From positions 310,001-374,000 of the forward strand of contig NZ_UHIA01000003.1 of NCBI RefSeq assembly GCF_900460215.1: a DNA stretch of 64,000 nucleotides, read 5' to 3'. Under the pieces are notes generated by a model, which saw nothing but the letters and a program-made list of their open reading frames with translations, was not told where the DNA came from and made no database searches. The stretch comes from Suttonella indologenes (GTDB lineage: Bacteria; Pseudomonadota; Gammaproteobacteria; Cardiobacteriales; Cardiobacteriaceae). Shown here piece by piece: positions 46,835-54,593 of the stretch; positions within the stretch are counted from its first letter, which is position 1; the number at the start of each line of letters is the position of its first letter. A program made the translations under genes and the position numbers.

Positions 46835-47023
46835 TCCGAAAACACTAAAACAATACTGCAGAACTTCGGCGGCTAAGAAAGACAGCGATTTTCTGCTTCC
46901 AAGGCCTCGCTTCTCCGCCATGAAATCGCCGGATATAGAACTGCATGATTGATAATAAAGCAGAAAAAAAGAAAGCGAAAACAAAAATTTGTCAGTTTGC
47001 CGGGCTTATGGAACAATACACGT

Positions 47024-47653
47024 ATGAATATACAAAATAATGATGACAATATTTTTGATGCGCAGGGCTTTCGTTACAACGTCGGCATTGTGATCATCAA
47101 TGCGCGCAACGAAGTGTTCTGGGCGCGGCGTGTCGGGCAAAATGCTTGGCAATTTCCGCAAGGCGGCATGGTCGCCGGCGAATCTGCCGAACAAGCGATG
47201 TATCGCGAGTTAAACGAAGAAACGGGCTTATTGCCCGAACATGTAGAATTACTTGCGCAAACAAAATCTTGGCTGGCATATCGTCTGCCTTTGCGTTTTC
47301 GCCGCCGTCGTCGGCAAGGCATGGTGCAATGTATCGGGCAAAAGCAGAAATGGTTTTTGCTGCGTTTGAAAGCCGCGGAAAGCATGGTGAATTTGAATGT
47401 GAACGACTCGCCGGAATTCGAGCAGTGGCAATGGGTGGATTTTTGGCGCCCTGCCTTGGAAGTGGTGCATTTTAAACGCCGTGTTTATCAGGCGGCATTG
47501 GAAGAATTGGCGGGCTTTGATGCACAATTATTGGCACGCAAACCGGATTTCTCACCGCCGCAAAGCGATAATCACGCCAAGCCGACGCCGCCTGCCGCGC
47601 AGCCTAAACGCAAAGTACCGTCTTTTGCCAAACGCCGCCGCAAATCGTTTTAA
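47024..47653 (+). CDS. rppH: RNA pyrophosphohydrolase RppH
   Basis: 209 residues from ATG 47024; a longer frame from 46949 adds a basic run that is probably untranslated. Converts 5'-triphosphate mRNA ends to monophosphate, opening them to RNase E. The Nudix box spans Gly47-Leu69 with G(x5)E and RELNEETGL. The family start FRYNVGIVIINARNEVFWARR is present. A Pro/Lys/Arg-rich C-terminal tail (PAAQPKRKVPSFAKRRRKS) extends beyond the E. coli length. Terminator follows. Confidence 0.92.
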   Translation: MNIQNNDDNIFDAQGFRYNVGIVIINARNEVFWARRVGQNAWQFPQGGMVAGESAEQAMYRELNEETGLLPEHVELLAQTKSWLAYRLPLRFRRRRRQGMVQCIGQKQKWFLLRLKAAESMVNLNVNDSPEFEQWQWVDFWRPALEVVHFKRRVYQAALEELAGFDAQLLARKPDFSPPQSDNHAKPTPPAAQPKRKVPSFAKRRRKSF

Positions 47654-47655
47654 AA

Positions 47656-47691
47656 TAAAGCCTTGAATTGCAGGTCAATTCGAGGCTTTTT
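47656..47691 (+). terminator. Rho-independent terminator
   Basis: Stem AAAGCCTTGAATTG / CAATTCGAGGCTTT (one mismatch), loop CAGGT, then T-run; between rppH and the ula genes. Confidence 0.8.
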
Positions 47692-47728
47692 GTTTAACGC
47701 GGCAATGCCGCATACATGGAGAGGTAGG

Positions 47729-48007
47729 ATGAAAATCTTAGCAGTATGCGCCCATGGTCTGGGCAGTAGTTTTTTAATGGAAATGAATTTAAAAAAGGCA
47801 TTGAAAAATCTGGGAATTGAGGCAGAAGTCGGACATTCGGATTTATCGGTAACCGGCAATGAAGATGCCGATCTGTTCGTGATGGGCGAGGATATTGCCG
47901 GCAGCAGCAGCTTAGATCCGCAAAAAATCATTAAGATGAAAAATCTCGTCAGCGCAGCGGAATACGAAGAAAAACTCAAAGCCTATTTCTCTGCTCAAGG
48001 GGCTTAG
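47729..48007 (+). CDS. ulaB: PTS ascorbate-family EIIB component
   Basis: 92 residues from ATG 47729 (GGAGAGGTAGG upstream). EIIB transfers phosphate to the sugar through Cys7 in AVCAHGLGSS, with the P-loop-like surroundings typical of lactose/ascorbate EIIB. First gene of ulaB-ulaA-ulaE-ulaF and two bases from ulaA. Confidence 0.9.
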   Translation: MKILAVCAHGLGSSFLMEMNLKKALKNLGIEAEVGHSDLSVTGNEDADLFVMGEDIAGSSSLDPQKIIKMKNLVSAAEYEEKLKAYFSAQGA

Positions 48008-48009
48008 CC

Positions 48010-49362
48010 ATGCTGAAATTTATTGTCGATATTCTCAGCGAACCTTCCGTATTGGTCGGTTTGGTCGCCTTAGTAGGCTTAATCGCGCAGAAAAAATCCG
48101 CCGCCGATATGGTGCGCGGAACCACGAAAACGATTTTAGGCTTCCTCGTCTTAAGCGGCGGGGCGGGCTTGGTGGTCAGTTCTTTGAGCCCGATGGGCGC
48201 GATTATGCAGGGCAGCTTCGGCGTGCAGGGCATTATTCCCAATAATGAAGCGGTGGTATCGATGGCATTGAAATCCTTCGGCACGGCAACCGCTTTGATT
48301 ATGGCCTTCGGCATGGTAGCGAATATCTTAATCGCGCGCTTTACGCGCTTGCGATATATCTTTTTAACCGGTCACCATACCTTCTATATGGCGTGCATGA
48401 TTGCCGTGATTCTCAGCGTGGCGGGCTTGAAGAGCTTTATGCTGGTTTTGGTCGGCTCGCTGTGGTTGGGCTTTGTCATGGCGTTTTTCCCTGCCATTGC
48501 GCAAAAATATATGTGCAAAATCACCGGTAGCGATGATGTCGGCTTCGGGCATTTCGGCACGGTGGGCTATGTACTGGCGGGCGCTATCGGACAATGGATC
48601 GGCAAAGGCTCGAAATCGACCGAAGAATTGAATTTACCGAAAAATTTGAGTTTCTTGCGCGACAGTTCGGTCTCGATTTCCATCACCATGGCGATTATTT
48701 ATCTGATTTTGGTGATTGCCGCAGGTCCTGAATTCGTGCAAACCCAATTAAGCGCCGGCAAGAATTTCTTAGTCTTCGCCATTATCCAAGCGATTACTTT
48801 TGCTGCAGGGGTATTCATCATTTTGCAAGGCGTACGCCTGATTTTGGCGGAAATCGTACCCGCCTTTACCGGCTTTTCCGAGCGCTTGGTGCCGAATGCC
48901 AAGCCTGCTTTGGATTGCCCGATTGTCTTCCCCTATGCGCCCAATGCCGTTTTAATCGGCTTTTTATCCAGTTTTGTCGGCGGTTTGGTCGGCTTGGCAA
49001 TGCTGGGCATGCTCAATTGGGTATTAATTCTGCCGGGCGTGGTGCCGCATTTCTTCTGCGGCGCGACCGCAGGCGTCTTCGGCAATGCCACCGGCGGACG
49101 GCGCGGGGCGATTGTCGGCGCTTTCGTACACGGCGTTTTGATTAGCTTCTTACCCGTTTTCCTATTGCCGGTCTTAGGCGATTTGGGCTTTGCCGCCACC
49201 ACTTTCTCCGATACCGATTTCGGCGTGGTGGGCATTTTGATGGGCAAACTCGCAGGCGTGGGTGCGGTGCTGATTAGCCTTGTCATCTTTGCCATTATCG
49301 GCGGTTTGGTGGCTTATCACCGTTTAGTGCCGGAAAAAAGCAATAGCGAAACATCCGCTTAA
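48010..49362 (+). CDS. ulaA: PTS ascorbate-family EIIC permease
   Basis: 450 residues, about eleven membrane segments, UlaA/SgaT family: it binds and translocates L-ascorbate. Typical segments: ILSEPSVLVGLVALVGLIAQ (start), GTTKTILGFLVLSGGAGLV (~35-53), GHHTFYMACM, ADIVPAFTGF-like (AEIVPAFTGFSERL) and FPYAPNAVLIGF. It needs EIIB (adjacent) and an EIIA that is not in this window. Confidence 0.92.
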   Translation: MLKFIVDILSEPSVLVGLVALVGLIAQKKSAADMVRGTTKTILGFLVLSGGAGLVVSSLSPMGAIMQGSFGVQGIIPNNEAVVSMALKSFGTATALIMAFGMVANILIARFTRLRYIFLTGHHTFYMACMIAVILSVAGLKSFMLVLVGSLWLGFVMAFFPAIAQKYMCKITGSDDVGFGHFGTVGYVLAGAIGQWIGKGSKSTEELNLPKNLSFLRDSSVSISITMAIIYLILVIAAGPEFVQTQLSAGKNFLVFAIIQAITFAAGVFIILQGVRLILAEIVPAFTGFSERLVPNAKPALDCPIVFPYAPNAVLIGFLSSFVGGLVGLAMLGMLNWVLILPGVVPHFFCGATAGVFGNATGGRRGAIVGAFVHGVLISFLPVFLLPVLGDLGFAATTFSDTDFGVVGILMGKLAGVGAVLISLVIFAIIGGLVAYHRLVPEKSNSETSA

Positions 49363-49368
49363 ACACCT

Positions 49369-49403
49369 TGAGCCAAACAGACTGCTCATGCCTGTTTGGC
49401 TCA
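49369..49403 (+). promoter_or_regulatory. Intra-operon hairpin between ulaA and ulaE
   Basis: 12-bp stem TGAGCCAAACAG / CTGTTTGGCTCA with an 11-nt loop and no T-run. More likely an mRNA-stabilising or processing structure than a terminator. Confidence 0.55.
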
Positions 49404-49466
49404 GATTCCGAGCAATCTTATGCAAGAATACTTGACGATCCTTTGAAATATTTACATGGAGAGGAA

Positions 49467-50327
49467 ATGCGCAAACATAAATTGGGTATTTATGAAAAAG
49501 CCCTGCCTAAACATCTGACTTGGCAAGACAGATTATCACTAGCAAAAGCCTGCGGCTTTGATTTCGTAGAAATGTCCGTTGATGAAACCGACGAACGTCT
49601 GGCGCGCTTAGATTGGACAAAGGCGCAACGTTTGGATTTGCTGCGCGCAATTATCGAAACGGGCATTACCGTGCCGTCGATGTGCCTGTCGGGGCACCGC
49701 CGTTTTCCTTTCGGCAGTCGCGACGAGCAAACGCGGCAAAAAGCTTATGAAATCATGGAAAAGGCTTTGCAGTTGGCAAGTGATGTCGGCATCCGCACCA
49801 TCCAATTGGCGGGCTATGACGTTTACTATGAAGAACAAGATGCAGGCACGATTGCGCGTTTTGAAGAGGGTTTGCAATGGGCGGTAGAACGCGCGGCATC
49901 TATGCAAATCACGCTGGCAGTGGAAATCATGGATACGAAATTCATGAGTTCGATTACGCGCTGGAAGGCTTGGGAAGAAAAAATCCGCTCGCCGTGGTTT
50001 ACGGTCTATCCCGATGTGGGTAATTTATCGGCTTGGAATGACGATGTCGCCGGCGAGCTAACCCTCGGTATCGACAAGATTTCCGCCATTCATTTGAAAG
50101 ACACTTTTAAAGTCACCGATACCTGCGCAGGGCAATTCCGCGACGTGCCTTTCGGCGAAGGCTGCGTGGATTTCGTCCATGTCTTTAAGACCTTGGAAAA
50201 ACTGAATTATCGCGGCGCCTTCCTGATTGAAATGTGGACGGAAAAAGCCGAAGAGCCGGTCGCGGAAATCATTGAAGCGCGGCGTTGGATTGAAGCAAAA
50301 ATGCAAGAAGGAGGTATGACATGCTAG
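49467..50327 (+). CDS. ulaE: L-ribulose-5-phosphate (L-xylulose-5-P) 3-epimerase
   Basis: 286 residues from ATG 49467, preceded by GGAGAGGAA; the frame is open 33 codons upstream through the hairpin, which is not credible coding. TIM-barrel AP-endonuclease-like fold. Motifs: GIYEKALP, SMCLSGHRRFPFGS, LAVEIMDTKFM (metal Glu), YPDVGNLSAW and HLKDT. Converts L-xylulose-5-P to L-ribulose-5-P in the ascorbate degradation route. Overlaps ulaF by seven bases. Confidence 0.92.
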   Translation: MRKHKLGIYEKALPKHLTWQDRLSLAKACGFDFVEMSVDETDERLARLDWTKAQRLDLLRAIIETGITVPSMCLSGHRRFPFGSRDEQTRQKAYEIMEKALQLASDVGIRTIQLAGYDVYYEEQDAGTIARFEEGLQWAVERAASMQITLAVEIMDTKFMSSITRWKAWEEKIRSPWFTVYPDVGNLSAWNDDVAGELTLGIDKISAIHLKDTFKVTDTCAGQFRDVPFGEGCVDFVHVFKTLEKLNYRGAFLIEMWTEKAEEPVAEIIEARRWIEAKMQEGGMTC

Positions 50328-51016
50328 AGCAATTGAAAGAAGAAGTCTTGGCGGCCAATTTGGCCTTATCCAAACACCATTTGGTTACCTTTACATGGGG
50401 AAACGTGAGCACGGTGGATCGCGAACGCGGTGTTATCGTCATTAAGCCCTCGGGCGTGGAATACGACGTTATGACGGCTGAAGACATGGTCGTGGTCGAT
50501 TTGGCAAGCGGCAAAGTGGTGGAAGGCAATAAAAAACCTTCTTCGGACACGCCGACCCATTTGGAACTTTACCGCCAATTCGAACACATCGGCGGCATTG
50601 TGCATACCCATTCGCGTCATGCGACCGTTTGGGCGCAGGCACAGCGTGATTTAGCCGCCTTCGGCACCACGCACGGCGATTATTTTTACGGCAGCATCCC
50701 TTGCACGCGCTTAATGAAAGATGCGGAAATCGAGGGCGAATATGAATTGGAAACCGGCAAAGTGATTGTGGAAACCTTCCGCGAACGCGGCATTGATCCG
50801 ATGCAGGTGCCGGCGGTATTAGTCGCTTCCCACGGGCCTTTCGCTTGGGGCAAAGACGCCGATAATGCGGTGCATAATGCGGTAGTGCTGGAAGAAATCG
50901 CCTATATGAATCTCTTTTCTTTACAAGTCAATCCGCAATTGGGCGCGATGCAGCAAAGCCTGCTGGATAAACATTATCTGCGCAAACACGGCAAAAACGC
51001 CTATTACGGACAATAA
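50321..51016 (+). CDS. ulaF: L-ribulose-5-phosphate 4-epimerase
   Basis: 231 residues, class II aldolase/AraD fold. Zinc ligands are in VHTHSRHATVWAQ (HxH, ~95-97) and a later His (VASHGPF, ~170); the phosphate-binding TWGNVSTVD and KPSGV are present. Converts L-ribulose-5-P to D-xylulose-5-P, the exit to the pentose-phosphate pathway. Its own GGAGG lies in the end of ulaE. Confidence 0.92.
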   Translation: MLEQLKEEVLAANLALSKHHLVTFTWGNVSTVDRERGVIVIKPSGVEYDVMTAEDMVVVDLASGKVVEGNKKPSSDTPTHLELYRQFEHIGGIVHTHSRHATVWAQAQRDLAAFGTTHGDYFYGSIPCTRLMKDAEIEGEYELETGKVIVETFRERGIDPMQVPAVLVASHGPFAWGKDADNAVHNAVVLEEIAYMNLFSLQVNPQLGAMQQSLLDKHYLRKHGKNAYYGQ

Positions 51017-51027
51017 ACGCCTATTCC

Positions 51028-51079
51028 TTGATAGCCGATTAAAAATAACGCAAAGTTTTCTACTATGATCGGCTATCAA
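51028..51079. terminator. Possible terminator between convergent ulaF and glutaredoxin gene
   Basis: Perfect 12-bp arms TTGATAGCCGAT / ATCGGCTATCAA separated by 28 bases, followed by AAAAAG on the plus strand. The long loop and weak T-run make function uncertain. Confidence 0.4.
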
Positions 51080-51084
51080 AAAGC

Positions 51085-51354
51085 TTAGCTTTGATGCGAC
51101 GGCAAGCCGGCAAAGAGCCGCAACTCCTCAACATCAAAGGGATAAATCAACTCTCTTTGCTCATCGCTGTCATATAAGACCGGTACTAACAAGCCGTATT
51201 CCGCCTGCCACTGCGGATTGCTGTCCACATCAAGCCGCTGCGCGGCAATACCCGCTTCTGCCAATAATTGCGCGGCCTGCGCGCATAAAAAACAATTGGG
51301 GCGCACAAATAATTGCCATCTCATACGCCCGTCTTCCTCTGTCAATACAGACAT
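51085..51354 (-). CDS. Glutaredoxin-like (DUF836) protein
   Basis: 89 residues with a thioredoxin-fold redox motif C21-F-L-C24 (RPNCFLCAQAAQLL) and the cis-Pro region LLVPVLYD. The short DUF836-type glutaredoxins are of unknown target. The ATG follows the gmhA stop directly (TAA-ATG), so the two are translationally coupled. Confidence 0.82.
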   Translation of the reverse strand: MSVLTEEDGRMRWQLFVRPNCFLCAQAAQLLAEAGIAAQRLDVDSNPQWQAEYGLLVPVLYDSDEQRELIYPFDVEELRLFAGLPSHQS

Positions 51355-51930
51355 TTATGACTCTGATGCAGAAACCGGAAAAGCCTGATCCACCAAAGCG
51401 CATAAATGATGAATCGCAAAAATATGCGCCTCTTGAATATGCGCGGTAATCCGGCTCGGCACAACCAAACAATGCTCGCACAGCGTCGCCATCTTGCCGC
51501 CGTCACGACCGCTTAAGCCCAGTGTATGCACGCCTTTTTCCTGCGCTACCGCTAAGGCTTTCAGCACATTAGGCGAATTGCCCGAAGTGGAAATCCCCAC
51601 AAACACATCTCCCGCCTGTGCCAGTCCTGCCAATTGGCGGGCAAAGACTTCATCATAGCCGTAATCATTGGCAATGGCGGTTAAGGCGGAAGTGTCGGTG
51701 GTCAAAGCAATGCCTGCCAAAGGGCGGCGTTCGGTCACAAAGCGACCGGTTAATTCCGCGGCAAAATGCTGGGCATCGGCGGCGGAACCGCCGTTGCCTG
51801 CCATGAAAATCCGCCCGCCCGACTGCAAACTCCGCACGATAATCGCACCCATCGCTTCCACCGTCGCTTCTTGCTCGCCCAATTGCGCAAACACCGCCTG
51901 ATGCACGGCGATTTTCTCCTGCCAATTCAT
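51355..51930 (-). CDS. gmhA: Phosphoheptose isomerase (SIS domain)
   Basis: 191 residues from ATG 51930. Converts sedoheptulose-7-P to D-glycero-D-manno-heptose-7-P, the first step of LPS heptose synthesis. SIS phosphosugar site MAGNGGSAADAQHFAAELTG (~43-62) with the catalytic Glu, the segment TTDTSALTAIANDYGYDEVF, STSGNSPNV, and the C-terminal QEAHIFAIHHL with the catalytic His. DiaA is a paralogue of similar size, but the Glu and His favour GmhA. Confidence 0.85.
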   Translation of the reverse strand: MNWQEKIAVHQAVFAQLGEQEATVEAMGAIIVRSLQSGGRIFMAGNGGSAADAQHFAAELTGRFVTERRPLAGIALTTDTSALTAIANDYGYDEVFARQLAGLAQAGDVFVGISTSGNSPNVLKALAVAQEKGVHTLGLSGRDGGKMATLCEHCLVVPSRITAHIQEAHIFAIHHLCALVDQAFPVSASES

Positions 51931-52001
51931 GCTCAATCCTCGCTCAAAGAATAGAAAATGCGTACAATAACGCGCTTTATCGCATCTCTCAAGGAAAACA
52001 C

Positions 52002-52808
52002 ATGGATTTATGGCAAGCCTTTGTGCTGTCTCTTATTCAAGGACTGACTGAATTTCTGCCCATTTCTAGCTCCGGTCATTTGGTCATCACCCGCGACCTG
52101 CTCAACTGGCCGGAAGCCAGCGTTGCCTTTGACGCTTTCACGGGCTTAGGCACATTAAGCGCCGTTCTCTTATATTTCCGGCGCGATTTAATTCAAATTT
52201 TCTACCATTGGTGCTGGCAATTCCGCGCCCACAAGGTCCCCGATCCTGAGCAATACGCCAAACTCGGCAACCAACTCATCATCGCCACATTTCCCGCTCT
52301 ATTGGTCGGTTTTTTGGTAAAAGACCATGTCGACACCCTGTTGCACAGTCCCATTCTGATTGCCTGCACCACCATCGGCTTCGGCATCCTGCTTGGCTTA
52401 GCCGATTATTACGGCAAAAAAATCCGCATCTTAACGCAAACCACAACGACACAAGCCCTATTCTACGGACTGGCGCAAGCCATCGCCCTTATCCCCGGCA
52501 CATCGCGCTCGGGCATTACCATTACCGCAGGACTGGCGATGGGCTTTAGCCGCGAAGCCGCCGCCCGCTTCTCCTTCCTGCTCTCCATTCCCATTTCCGC
52601 CGCCGCCGGCGCCTACGGACTGCTCAAACTCCTGCAATCTGACAGCAGCTTCAGCTGGCAAGTCATTTTGCTTTCCTACTGCACCGCCTTTGCCTCCGCC
52701 TATTTCTGCATCAGCCTTTTCTTACGCTTTTTAGACACCATCGGCATGTGGCCGCATGTGGTTTACCGCTTATTTTTAGGTTCTCTACTGCTGTTTGTCT
52801 TTTTATAA
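52002..52808 (+). CDS. uppP: Undecaprenyl-diphosphatase
   Basis: 268 residues, eight helices. Dephosphorylates undecaprenyl pyrophosphate at the outer face of the inner membrane, recycling the cell-wall lipid carrier. Both family motifs are present: QGLTEFLPISSSGHL (~15-29) and PGTSRSGITITAG (~164-176). Confidence 0.94.
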   Translation: MDLWQAFVLSLIQGLTEFLPISSSGHLVITRDLLNWPEASVAFDAFTGLGTLSAVLLYFRRDLIQIFYHWCWQFRAHKVPDPEQYAKLGNQLIIATFPALLVGFLVKDHVDTLLHSPILIACTTIGFGILLGLADYYGKKIRILTQTTTTQALFYGLAQAIALIPGTSRSGITITAGLAMGFSREAAARFSFLLSIPISAAAGAYGLLKLLQSDSSFSWQVILLSYCTAFASAYFCISLFLRFLDTIGMWPHVVYRLFLGSLLLFVFL

Positions 52809-52857
52809 GGTACAATCGCAGCTTATTTTTCATTCACTTTATCAATAAGGAAACGCT

Positions 52858-53337
52858 ATGAGCGAAGAAAACAATCAACCCGTCACCCTTGACCTGCGCA
52901 AAATCTACGTCAGCGATTTATCGATTGAAGTGCCGCACGCACCTGAAATCTTTAATGAAAACCTCAACCCGGAAATCACGCTGGGCGTCAATCACGACAT
53001 CAAAGCCCTTGCCGAAGAAGACTATTTTGCGGTTAAAGTCCGCCTAACGGTAACGGCGAAAAACCAAGGCGACGAAAAAACCATCTACCTGATTGAAGTC
53101 GCGCAAAACGGTATCTTTGAAATTAAAGGACTGACGCAGGAGCAACTCAGCCACGCGCTCAACGTCTATTGCACCACCACCCTCTTCCCTTATGCGCGCG
53201 AAGTCATCAGCAGCGCCATCACGCGTGCCGGCTTCCCATCGCTGTACATTCAGCCGATTAATTTTGAAGTCATCTATCAACAAAACCTGCAACAAGCCGC
53301 CATGCAAGAGCAAGGCGCACAAAGCGGCGAAGCCTAA
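52858..53337 (+). CDS. secB: Protein-export chaperone SecB
   Basis: 159 residues. Cytosolic tetrameric chaperone that keeps preproteins unfolded and hands them to SecA. Characteristic sequence: LRKIYVSDLSIEVPHAPEIF, FEIKGL, LFPYAREVISSAITRAGFPS and PINFEVIY. An acidic, Gln-rich tail follows. Upstream SD AATAAGGAAA. Followed by a strong terminator and gpsA, a common pairing. Confidence 0.95.
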   Translation: MSEENNQPVTLDLRKIYVSDLSIEVPHAPEIFNENLNPEITLGVNHDIKALAEEDYFAVKVRLTVTAKNQGDEKTIYLIEVAQNGIFEIKGLTQEQLSHALNVYCTTTLFPYAREVISSAITRAGFPSLYIQPINFEVIYQQNLQQAAMQEQGAQSGEA

Positions 53338-53347
53338 TCCGCCACAG

Positions 53348-53373
53348 AAAAAGCCTGCTGATGCAGGCTTTTT
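53348..53373 (+). terminator. Rho-independent terminator after secB
   Basis: 11-bp stem AAAAAGCCTGC / GCAGGCTTTTT with loop TGAT. Confidence 0.85.
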
Positions 53374-53412
53374 GCTTTTCAAACCGCATCGAAAGACCAT
53401 AGGAGCAAAACC

Positions 53413-54432
53413 ATGAGCCGCATCGCCGTTTTAGGCGCAGGCAGCTGGGGAACAGCATTAGCATTGCGCCTTGCCAATAACGGACACCAAGTCCGACTCT
53501 GGGGACACCGCAGCGAACATATCGCCCAACTGCAAGCAGACGGACAAAACCGCCGCTACCTGCCTGACATCCCCTTTCCGCCGAACCTGAACCCTAACGC
53601 CGATCTTGCCGCCAGCCTGCATCAGGCCGAAAGCATCCTACTCGTCATACCCAGCCAACATTTCGCGCCCCTGCTCAAGCAATTGCAGCAGCTGCGCATC
53701 GACACACCAATCCTATGGGCGATTAAAGGCTTTGAACACGGCACAGGACGTCTGCTCTCGGAAGTCTTCAACGACATCCTAGGCAAATCCCACCCGCACG
53801 CCATGCTTGCCGGCCCGAGCTTTGCCAAAGAAGTCGCCGCCGGCAAAGCCACCGCCGTTACCATCTCCGCGCCCGAACCGCATGATGCCCAAGCCTTCGC
53901 CCGCCCCTTCCACGGCAGCAACTTCCTCTGCTACACCGACAACGACCTCATCGGCGCGCAAATCGGCGGTGCCGTCAAAAACGTTATCGCCATCGCCACC
54001 GGCATTGCCGACGGCATCGGCGGCGGCATCGGCGGCGGCATCGGCGGCGGCGCGAACACAAGAGCCGCCCTCATCACGCGCGGACTGCATGAAATCACCC
54101 GCCTCGCCGCTCATTTGGGCGCGCAAGCCCAAACACTGGCAGGACTGGCGGGACTCGGCGACCTCGTCCTAACCGCCACCGACGACCAATCGCGCAACCG
54201 CCGCTTCGGACTCGCCCTAGGACAAGGCAAAAGCGCCGCACAAGCCAAAGCCGAAATCGGGCAAGTCGTCGAAGGCGAAGGCGCGGCACACGACACATGG
54301 GCATTAGCCAGCCGCCATCAAATCCATATGCCGATTGTCGAACACGTTCACCGCCTGCTCATCGGCGAACTCAGCCTCGAGCAAGTCGTCAGCAGCCTCA
54401 GCAACCGCGACCTCAAAGCGGAAAAACGCTAG
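53413..54432 (+). CDS. gpsA: Glycerol-3-phosphate dehydrogenase [NAD(P)+]
   Basis: 339 residues. Makes sn-glycerol-3-phosphate from DHAP for phospholipid synthesis. N-terminal dinucleotide site VLGAGSWGTALA (6-17), catalytic Lys in VKNVIAIATG (~193) and the substrate loop NTRAALITRG. The normally short DG-x-G-x-G-x-N loop is expanded to DGIGGGIGGGIGGGANT by a 12-base tandem repeat, adding eight residues beside the active site. AGGAGC precedes the ATG. Confidence 0.94.
   Translation: MSRIAVLGAGSWGTALALRLANNGHQVRLWGHRSEHIAQLQADGQNRRYLPDIPFPPNLNPNADLAASLHQAESILLVIPSQHFAPLLKQLQQLRIDTPILWAIKGFEHGTGRLLSEVFNDILGKSHPHAMLAGPSFAKEVAAGKATAVTISAPEPHDAQAFARPFHGSNFLCYTDNDLIGAQIGGAVKNVIAIATGIADGIGGGIGGGIGGGANTRAALITRGLHEITRLAAHLGAQAQTLAGLAGLGDLVLTATDDQSRNRRFGLALGQGKSAAQAKAEIGQVVEGEGAAHDTWALASRHQIHMPIVEHVHRLLIGELSLEQVVSSLSNRDLKAEKR
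54013..54048 (+). repeat. In-frame 12-bp tandem repeat (x3) in gpsA
   Basis: GGCATCGGCGGC repeated three times exactly, encoding three Gly-Ile-Gly-Gly units. Loss or gain of units would keep the frame. Confidence 0.92.
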
Positions 54433-54533
54433 CAAGCAGTTCAAAGTTCTTCAAAAAAATAGAAAAGCAAGACAAAGCGGCGAGCTAGCGACATAGTATT
54501 TTTTCAAGTATTCGACTATAGATTGCATAATGA

Positions 54534-54562
54534 ATGCCCCCTGAAACTCTTTCAGAGGGCAT
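54534..54562. terminator. Hairpin downstream of the FrpC-like gene
   Basis: ATGCCCCCTGAAA / TTTCAGAGGGCAT, 13-bp stem with one mismatch and a 3-nt loop. It lies between convergent gpsA and the 1260-residue FrpC-like gene; T-runs are weak. Confidence 0.5.
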
Positions 54563-54593
54563 ATTGTTAATTAAGCTATGCTTATTTTTAGGA

